Source: Enoplosus armatus (Eukaryota > Chordata > Actinopteri > Centrarchiformes > Enoplosidae). From it: a stretch of 64,000 nucleotides of DNA. Below the pieces are notes generated by a model that saw only the letters and a list, made by a program, of their open reading frames with translations, was not told the DNA's origin and did not search any database. The translations under genes were made by a program, and so were the position numbers. The DNA lies in NCBI RefSeq assembly GCF_043641665.1, contig NC_092185.1, positions 25,206,503 to 25,270,502 of the forward strand, read 5' to 3'. This document shows, in pieces, positions 37,082-64,000 of the stretch (position 1 is its first letter; each line of letters opens with the position of its first letter).

Positions 37082-37445
37082 TATTTCTGCAGTTTGGCTT
37101 CAGTATGGAGGTATTGCTTCGACTCTCGCCATTCAGAAAGCGGAGGAGGAGCTGTACTCGTCCTCCAGCCAGCTGAGGAAGAAGCAGGCCGAGGTCAGCA
37201 GTGAGCCTTTCCTGTACGACACGCACACCAACATCCAGCGCTCCGCCCTCCCCGGCCAACACAACCACCTCACCAGGGAGTTCAGCACCAGCGAGAAACA
37301 CAAGTCAGTCTCAAGACAGACTCGCCGGGTGGTTCAGTGAGAGTGAATGTCGAAAAGTCCCTAATTATCTCTTCCGCTTTCCTTGCTCTGTGCCGCCCCC
37401 AGGACAAAAGAAAAGAAGATAAACAACAGCAAGTTCTACTCCTGA
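21406..37445 (+). CDS. plcg2: Phospholipase C gamma 2 (1-phosphatidylinositol 4,5-bisphosphate phosphodiesterase)
   Basis: Thirty-two coding exons join in phase to give 1253 residues (mammalian PLCG2 is about 1265), with no frame break and GT-AG at every intron. The exons are listed in the block entries. The enzyme hydrolyses PIP2 to IP3 and diacylglycerol at the plasma membrane after recruitment and tyrosine phosphorylation downstream of B-cell, Fc and related receptors. The domain order seen is PH, EF hands, X box, split PH, nSH2, cSH2, SH3, split PH, Y box, C2. That order, with the SH2-SH2-SH3 array, defines PLC gamma; gamma 2 rather than gamma 1 is indicated by close matches along the whole length and the NSKFYS C-terminus. 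The ATG at 21406 lies 2 nt inside an acceptor and begins [20 protein letters not shown], aligning with the known N-terminus. Conserved catalytic residues indicate an active enzyme. Confidence 0.96.
22160..22211. repeat. (AT)n microsatellite, plcg2 intron after coding exon 1
   Basis: About 25 uninterrupted TA units following a C-run. Confidence 0.95.
24117..24160. repeat. (CA)22 microsatellite next to plcg2 exon 3 donor
   Basis: Perfect CA dinucleotide array beginning 5 nt after the start of the donor GT at 24112. Confidence 0.95.
24721..25170 (-). mobile_element. 3' fragment of a non-LTR retrotransposon in plcg2 intron 5
   Basis: The minus strand encodes [15 protein letters not shown], like the extreme C-terminus of fish LINE reverse transcriptases, then an AT-rich 3' UTR. 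It ends in tandem 6-bp TTCTGA units, read as repeated AATCAG on + at 24727-24748. The adjacent 'actttattgatccccggggg' motif is very common in teleost genomes. It is 5'-truncated near 25170. The family name is uncertain. Confidence 0.6.
26270..26480 (-). mobile_element. Decayed LINE reverse-transcriptase remnant in plcg2 intron 8
   Basis: On the minus strand the frame around 26405-26365 reads [14 protein letters not shown], the RT catalytic box, preceded by sequence like the GVPQG...LGP block (about 26480-26430) and followed by a [12 protein letters not shown] segment. Stops interrupt the frame. It resembles the RT core of the 19 kb LINE but is far more decayed. Confidence 0.65.
27131..29846 (+). 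other. plcg2: plcg2 exons 10-13: catalytic X box
   Basis: Exons 27131-27249, 28160-28245, 28382-28499 and 29678-29846 encode residues 288-451. The catalytic histidines are His325 (ISSSHNTYLTGDQL) and His369 ([15 protein letters not shown]). Calcium-ligand positions by analogy with PLC delta 1 are Asn326, Glu355, Asp357 (VELDCWEG) and Glu403 (VILSIEEHC). All are intact. A (TG)n tract begins 4 nt after the exon 13 donor (29851-29890). Confidence 0.93.
29851..29890. repeat. (TG)20 microsatellite next to plcg2 exon 13 donor
   Basis: Perfect TG array starting 4 nt after the donor GT begins at 29847. Confidence 0.95.
30842..30875 (-). repeat. Short LINE 3' UTR fragment in plcg2 intron 15
   Basis: The sequence 'tttatttatacggcaccaaatcaca' matches the 3' UTR terminus seen in the copies at 3.3 kb and 51 kb, with little beyond it. 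Confidence 0.4.
32542..32570. repeat. (TG)n forming the upstream tract of plcg2 exon 18 acceptor
   Basis: About 14 TG units run directly into TTGTGCAG at the acceptor (32577-32578), in place of an ordinary polypyrimidine tract. Confidence 0.95.
32728..32779. repeat. (TG)26 downstream of plcg2 exon 18 donor
   Basis: Perfect array beginning 26 nt after the donor GT (32702-32703). Confidence 0.95.
33661..33713. repeat. (CA)26 downstream of plcg2 exon 21 donor
   Basis: Starts 7 nt after the donor GT begins at 33654. Confidence 0.95.
34927..37445 (+). other. plcg2: plcg2 exons 25-32: Y box, C2 domain and C-terminal tail
   Basis: Exons 34927-35029, 35636-35839, 35947-36086 (Y box: [48 protein letters not shown]); 36271-36379, 36493-36660, 36930-37018 (C2: [40 protein letters not shown]); 37137-37303, 37403-37445 (tail: [12 protein letters not shown], ending NSKFYS). 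Compared with my memory of the human protein, the tail lacks a short segment between EFS and the final [10 protein letters not shown], which accounts for most of the length difference. Confidence 0.92.
37027..37076. repeat. (CA)25 downstream of plcg2 exon 30 donor
   Basis: Starts 8 nt after the donor GT begins at 37019. The whole intron is only 118 nt, so the repeat fills nearly half of it. Confidence 0.95.
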
Positions 37446-37875
37446 GGGCTCGGCTGGGGGACCTCGCCTGTCCGCGTTCCCTCCTGCCTGAGCGGTGGAG
37501 AAACTCCAGCCACAAGACCAATGTCACCGATTATCTGCTTTTCTCAAGAATCTGTGACACGTGCGGTATCATTTTTCATTTGCATCATACCAAAAATGTT
37601 CTATTTATTTAAGATTAGAAACTTTTGGTCTTAATATTTCCTCAGATATGTAAATATTAGAACATGCAATAATTCTCTAAAAGCCTTGAAATAGAACTGT
37701 GGAACCGGATGAGGCAGGTTGAGGGACGGTTCATCGCGTCAGAGGTGGGCGACACTGATACTTAATATTTATTTTCAATTATAGAGGAGCGTCCACTAAC
37801 TGCAATAATAGTCTCACTGCTGCACTGTTCTTCTGCCAGGGAGCTTGTGTTTAAATCAGCCTGTTTTCTTTTGTT

Positions 37876-37911
<36 letters not shown>

Positions 37912-38160
37912 TAATTTTAAATACCGAAGGCTGCCGTTGGAAGTCTGATGCCATTGAAACGTTTTGGTTGTTTTTTTTTGCTGCGTGAACATTGTCTTCT
38001 CTGTGTGGCAACGTGTTGGTATTTTGTTTGGGGGGGGGGGAAGACGGATTGAAACAGGTGACGAAAACATTTCACGTATTTAATTTGATGCCAGGTGATT
38101 TGTTTGTCGCTTTCCCTTCTTATTGAATTGAGTCAATAAAGTGTGCTTGGCGAACTGTTA
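37446..38160 (+). other. plcg2: plcg2 3' UTR
   Basis: About 0.7 kb from the TGA at 37443-37445 to just beyond the AATAAA at 38135-38140. AT-rich, with a (TG)n tract at about 37880-37910. Confidence 0.7.
38135..38140 (+). terminator. plcg2: plcg2 poly(A) signal AATAAA
   Basis: Canonical AATAAA followed within about 10 nt by a GT-rich stretch (gtgtgcttgg), about 0.69 kb after the stop codon. Well placed to end plcg2. Confidence 0.75.
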
Positions 38161-39040
38161 CCCTTACGTCTCTATTTTTATTTCTACTTTCCCTAAAGCT
38201 GTGTGACTCACTTTAATATCAAGCATGTATCCATGTAATAGTTAAGCAGGCTGTCCAAAATGTTGGAAATAGAGGGCAATATTGTATTGCATGTAGCTAC
38301 AGTGCAGTTGCAGCGAGTAGACTGTTGCCAACGGAAGTCAGTGCACCACAACGGGAGCAGGCTATTTTTTTTATTTTTTTTTATAAGTAGGGTACTGGGA
38401 CACCACCCACCACTTAAGACCAAAAACAACAGGCAGGGTTCCAGTTTACGGCACGCATTCGCTATAAAAGCTGTTAATAAGCAGGCTCAGCAGTCGGACG
38501 CACTTGTGAACTTGTGAATGAGGAAAGGAACAACCAGGAGAGCACAGTCATTAGTAATGATGACACATGGCAAAACAAACAAACAAACAAACAAACAAAC
38601 AAACACGTGGCAGATGAGAAACGTTAACAGATCTGCGGAATTAGTTGAGCGTATCACCGCATGAAGGCAATGGGATCTTGACGCAATGGTTCAAAGGAAT
38701 CCGAACCAAGTACCAAAGTACCAAAATGAGGGGCTTACAGTGGCAGAATGACCTTATGTAATGGTGTAATTGGTAAAGAAAAAAAAAAAAAAAAAAAGAC
38801 CAAAGCTGGACAAATATTGTTATAATATATTGTGTAGAATTCCAGGAAAAGCAAATAGAAATAAGTTCTCAAACAGTAAGCTATTTCCACACAGTGCAGT
38901 AGCCAGAATATCATTTAAAAAAAAAGACAGTTTAGGTGCAGGCACATTGTCACACTGCTGTCAGAACAGTCCCTACTGCCTCTACTTGTTAATTATCTTT
39001 TTTTTCTTATTCCCTTAATTTGATAAAGGATGCTACGTTT
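38160..39040. other. Intergenic region between convergent plcg2 and cmip
   Basis: No coding signal. Holds an (AAAC)n array at about 38573-38604 and an A-run at about 38778-38797. Both flanking genes end here, so it is a shared 3' region. Confidence 0.6.
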
Positions 39041-39213
39041 TTATTAAAGAACTGCGGATCATGACTTTGTGTGTCTTGTAAAAAGACCAACAAAAAAAAA
39101 AAACACACGGCACGCACAGCTGAAACATATTCACGGACAATTTATTTTTGATTGAAATTATTTCACATCATAGTTGTTAATTTTCCTGTTGAAGATCTTT
39201 TTGTATTTTTATT
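39040..39213 (-). terminator. cmip: Candidate cmip poly(A) signals
   Basis: Minus-strand AATAAA hexamers (TTTATT on +) occur at 39040-39045, 39141-39146 and 39208-39213, about 4.3-4.5 kb after the cmip stop codon. I cannot tell which is used. Earlier signals would give a shorter 3' UTR. Confidence 0.4.
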
Positions 39214-39241
39214 ACAACAGCCACAGAGCAGCAGCAGCGGC

Positions 39242-39274
<33 letters not shown>

Positions 39275-42200
39275 CCAGCAGGAGAAGCAGATCAACGCAG
39301 AGAAAGACTGAAAAAGAGAAAGAAACATGATGGGCACCCCTTTTCCAGCTGCCAAACAAACAAACAAACAAACAAAAAAAAATTACTACAAGGAATTATG
39401 GGAAATATAGTCTTTTTTTTTTCTTTTTTTTTTTCAGTCTGTCAGATTTGTCAGGCTGTGCTGCATCTGACTCTGACTTCCCTAACAACTGTTAAGACTC
39501 GAGCACAGCTGTACACAACTTGGGACATGGTAGAAACTCTTTACAGATTGTGTAGAATAATAATAAAAAAAAGAAAAAAAAAGAAAAAGAAACCATCAGA
39601 GAGATAATAGAACAAAGAGGGAGGAATCAGGATGGCCATGGAAAGCAAAGCACAGTGAGCTCCACAGGGTACGGAGACATGACAGAACAGAAGAGGCGTT
39701 TTCTATTCAACCATTACATGTTTTACAGTAATACAAAAAAAAACAAAAAACTTCCATTATAACCTCAACATGCTGCCCCCCCCCCCACTCCCCGCCCCCC
39801 AGCCTCACAGTTTGGACCAGTGGCAGCTCATAACGGCCTAAGGGAATAGTCCGTCATTTTGTCTCATGTCTCTCTCTACCGGTAAGTATGAAGCTACAGC
39901 CAGCCAGCCGGCAGCCAGTTAGCTTAGCTTAGCTTAGCTTAGCTTAACATTGGCCGGGCCAAATCTTGTCTGGTCAACCAGCAGAGAGACATTTCCCACT
40001 TCAAGATATGATACGGTAGTCAGTGAGCTTTACCCATCTTAGCTCAGATAAGCTGACCAGACGCTGACCGTGGTTTCGTATCCAACGGACGGACATTTAA
40101 ATAAAATTGAATTGAAAACAGAATCCTGCTCCCATCTTCTTATTTAACGCTCATCGAAAATGTCAAACTGTTCTTTTAGTTCGAACATTAGGGATGATGT
40201 GCGGATCAAACGACTGTATTTCCAAACGATAACGGCCAGTCAGTGTGGTCCACCTCTGACATTGTTATTATCTGGCAGGATTAGAAGAACATTCTTGGGG
40301 AAACAACGTATATATATTTGCTTTTTTTTTTTTTTGGGATATGAAAATGGTCAAACTTAAATGCTAAAATCTCAGCTAGGGGCAGCTTCAGTCCAAAAGT
40401 ACTAGTATTGGCTTTTTAGAAAAATCAGTCAAACCCAAACTGCCTCGACCAATAGGATCTGTCAAGGCTCACGGGGTAGATCCTGGCAAACAACCAATCA
40501 GAAAACAGTTAGATGGGATCTCTCCGTTTCAGTCCCTAACTTCAGTGAGATAGTGATCAGACCCTTTATCATATTTCAAACCTTTTATAAAACTAAATTA
40601 CAAAATAAAAAAAAATACCAGATGATGCAGCAACATGTACATGCAAAAAAAGAAAAGAAAAGAAAGAACAACAACAACAAACAAACTAAACAACAAGAAC
40701 ACTGGAAACAAATGTTTGATTAATGTGATCAAATCAGAGAAGTTGGAAACAAAAGATAATATGAAAACATAATTTGTTAGATTACAGTGCACTTTGTGTG
40801 AAAAAAAACAAAAACAAAAACAAAAAACCAACCACACACATTAAGATGAAGGCAACACCAGCCTGCCGATGAAGGGAGGCCGAAAGGTGAAGAGAAGAAA
40901 AAAAAAAAGGGGGGGGGGTTCAAAGAGAAGAAGGGAGGAGACGACTATATACACTCGTATATACATCATACAGGATATGAAAGAGAGCACAAGGTCGTAA
41001 AGCCGGACCCCAAAGACGGCCGGTACACAGACCGAGTTCACAGGCCAAACAGGAAACTGTCGTGGCACCCAATAAATAGGAAACGAAGCGTCTCATAGCG
41101 GACGGGGCATCCTGTCCTCTGCTGCGGCTTCTGCCTCCATTCAACAAACATCCGGAGCGCTCGGGAGGTCGACGCGAATAAATAAAATGGATGGATGCAG
41201 TCAGAGCGAGGCTGACTGGAAAAAGGGTGGAGATCCGACTCGTCTCGTGGGGTTTTTTTTTTCCCGAGGGCCACTGGCACGAGACGAAAAGCAAAGCCGA
41301 ACCACGTGTGGACAGAGAGGAAAGAGAGATTCTGGCAGACTTGCGGTGTGTCGAGGGGGGGGGGGGGGGGCGATTACCTCCGTCACATGAAATGTCGCCA
41401 CAATAAACAGCCAACATTTTTGAGGGAATGTAGACAGGCAAATATGGCCGAAAGGTGCCTCCTCCCCCCCCCACCCCCGCGCCCAATCTTTTGTCCCTTA
41501 TAGCCCATTGTGATAGAATATGTACACTAAAATTTTGTCCCATCCTCTGATGAGAGTTATTCATCCGTACAGCCTAAAAACTGTCACCCATGTTTTATGG
41601 CATAATATAAATACAGCAGAACAATTCAAAAACAGGTGGGTGCGACAGATAAAAAGAGAACAATAGGCAACTCATCCACAGCTCCACTAGAGGCACTGCG
41701 ACTCTGACCTCTGACCTCTGCAAGGGAGGGGGGGGGAGGTCAGAGACGTGAAACCCAAACAGTGTCAGTGTCTCCACGGGACAGGTTCCACTTGGGTACA
41801 CCAATCAGTACTGAAACCACGTTCACGTTGGCCTGATTAAACAAGTGCTCCAAAAACAAAAAAAAAAAAGGTGTTTTGGCGAGTGTCCTTTCTTCTTTTC
41901 CAAAACACCTCTCGAGCAGAGGCAGGAAAAAAAAAAAATAGCAGAGGATATGAAAATATACACAACTCTCAGCTGGTGATGGGTCTCGTTTACAGGGTCC
42001 ACCTCAGAACAGACCGTCCAGTCCACTTTACAGGTCTACATTACCCCACCATGGCATGGTACAGAGAGGTTTCCGTGCGTGGGGACGCCCCCCTTGGGTT
42101 GGCTTCTTGTGTTGTATGTCGCAACAACAAAAAACAACAACAAAAAAAAAAAAAAAACAGGACCTGCGTACTTCATTACTATCAGGACAAACTCCAGGAG

Positions 42201-42422
42201 AGACTTTAGTAAAGGAGGCTTTAAAGACACAACTCATAAATATCAGACAGTCCCAGACCGCCCAGCTACTGCTACACAACTGTCCTATTCAATAGTAATG
42301 GGAGACCGTCAGCATGTACACACTGACAACAAATGAGAAAGAAAACAAACGTCACCGTCGTTTTAGCTTTCCTGCGGAGCTCCCGAAATGTTTCTGAAAT
42401 GTCATCATCACTGGGGGCTTAT

Positions 42423-42503
<81 letters not shown>

Positions 42504-43500
42504 TATGTCTTATATAGAAACACACAATATATGAAAGCACAGATGTCTGGAAAAATATGTTAATTCTAGTTGATAAAAACCTTTTTTTTTTTGTTGTTTG
42601 TTTTTTTCCTTTTTCCTGTTTTGTGTGTGAACGTGTCATGTATGAGGAATAGGCACAGTCTTGCAACTCTTCTTCTTCTTCTTTTTTTTTTCCTCAGGAG
42701 GTAGCACCTCGTTTTCCCAATGAAAGACTGGAATTTGAATGTGACAAAAAAAAAAAAACCCCAAACAAAAGTGAGAACTGAAGCGATTGACAGTTCAGTG
42801 TCTTGTTTGGAGTGAGCTACATTGTCGATCAGATCAGAGAAGAACTGGAATGTGAGCTGCTGTGTCCAGTCTTCATCCGCACGAGAAAACAAAACAAAAA
42901 CAAAAACAAAAACAAAAAAAAAAGAGAGAGGGAAGTGGGTTGATTCAAGGTTTTTCTTCATGACACGGACGCACAGGCGGGAGGGACTGGAACGGCTGGG
43001 GGAGCTGGATTTAGACTGCATGTGAAAACTGAGGGACGGGGGGAGGATAAGGACAGAGGGAGAGAAAAAAAAGGGTCCCTTGTGTCACGACATAGCGGGT
43101 CCTTGCGTGTCCTCCGGCGCCCTCGTGTGGGCTAAAAACAAGGTCCTTGGAACACCTGCGACAGAAGTAAGGGGAGCAGCGAGGTCCGTAAAGATTTCTC
43201 GTTTAGAAAAAAAAGAAAAGAAGGTGATGCTGAAGCTGACTCGGCAAGTTCTTTCCAAGGGGGGGTTAGTGGCGAAGGCTCCATCCCCCCCTGACGTGAA
43301 CGCGTCAGCGGGTGTTTCTGGCGACGCCCTCGCTCTGGGGATGGCGTCAAGAGTTCCTGGTCTAACGGTGGCGACGATGGAAACGACATCACCTCATGTT
43401 ATGTGCGTGAGCTTGTGTGCAGCGTGTGCGTGTGTTTATGTGTGTGTGTGTGTGTGTGTGTGTGTCTGGTTATGTATGAGGGGTGCGTGAGCGTGGTTGA
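39146..43500 (-). other. cmip: cmip 3' UTR (inferred, long)
   Basis: No exon of either gene lies here. The 4.3 kb downstream of the cmip stop holds A/T homopolymers, (AAT)n at about 39240-39270 and a (TA)31 array at 42427-42488. An interspersed repeat at about 39840-40030 carries 'agcttagcttagctt' units. The length is inferred from the first canonical poly(A) signals found. Confidence 0.4.
42427..42488. repeat. (AT)31 microsatellite
   Basis: Perfect AT array continuing imperfectly to about 42510. Self-complementary, so it can form a long hairpin in the inferred cmip 3' UTR. Confidence 0.95.

Positions 43501-64000
<20,500 letters not shown>

Noticed and set aside
38573..38604. (AAAC)n array as a possible CRISPR-like or satellite structure
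   Set aside because: A 4-bp microsatellite in a vertebrate genome; no spacers or longer repeat unit.
41187..41564. Overlapping open frames of 65-214 codons on both strands in the cmip 3' UTR
   Set aside because: They overlap in several frames at once, contain poly-Gly/poly-Pro from G/C runs, and match no family.

Overview
The window is vertebrate genomic DNA, almost certainly from a ray-finned (teleost) fish. It has short GT-AG exons spread over introns of tens of bases to several kb, very many (CA/TG)n and (AT)n microsatellites, and interspersed repeats that look like teleost LINE, hAT and Tc1/mariner families. There are no operons, ribosome-binding sites, CRISPR arrays or other prokaryotic features. 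One 200-base assembly gap (N) lies at 1927-2126.

Three protein-coding genes account for essentially all of the coding sequence. (1) meak7/tldc1 (mTOR-associated TLDc-domain protein) is on the + strand, coding 3087-9168, 8 coding exons, 469 residues. (2) plcg2 (phospholipase C gamma 2) is on the + strand, coding 21406-37445, 32 coding exons, 1253 residues, complete and without a frame break. A CpG-rich stretch with a donor at 11948 is the likely promoter and non-coding first exon, which would make the first intron about 9.5 kb. (3) cmip (c-Maf-inducing protein) is on the - strand. Twenty coding exons covering the C-terminal 706 residues lie between 61526 and 43501, and the N-terminal exon(s) lie beyond the right edge. 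plcg2 and cmip converge tail to tail, with their probable poly(A) signals about 1 kb apart (38135 and 39040-39213).

Region by region: 1-3080 is upstream sequence with a possible last exon of another gene (125-172), a hAT-like end and the gap. 3081-10820 is meak7. 10820-21403 is the plcg2 promoter and first intron, rich in homopolymers, with a broken L2/Rex1-like LINE at about 18.1-21.1 kb. 21404-38160 is plcg2. 38160-39040 is intergenic. 39040-64000 is cmip, with a long 3' UTR and introns carrying a Tc1/mariner-type miniature element, LINE 3' UTR remnants and other repeats.

MEAK7 is an mTOR/lysosome adaptor, PLCG2 produces IP3 and DAG downstream of immune receptors, and CMIP is a signalling adaptor with PH and leucine-rich-repeat parts. 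They do not form a dedicated pathway. I saw no previously undescribed biological system. The most interesting signals are CA/TG repeats placed directly against splice sites of several plcg2 and cmip exons (two of them frame-preserving and flanked on both sides), a 27-nt cmip microexon, an extra proline-rich segment in cmip, and the convergent plcg2-cmip order.
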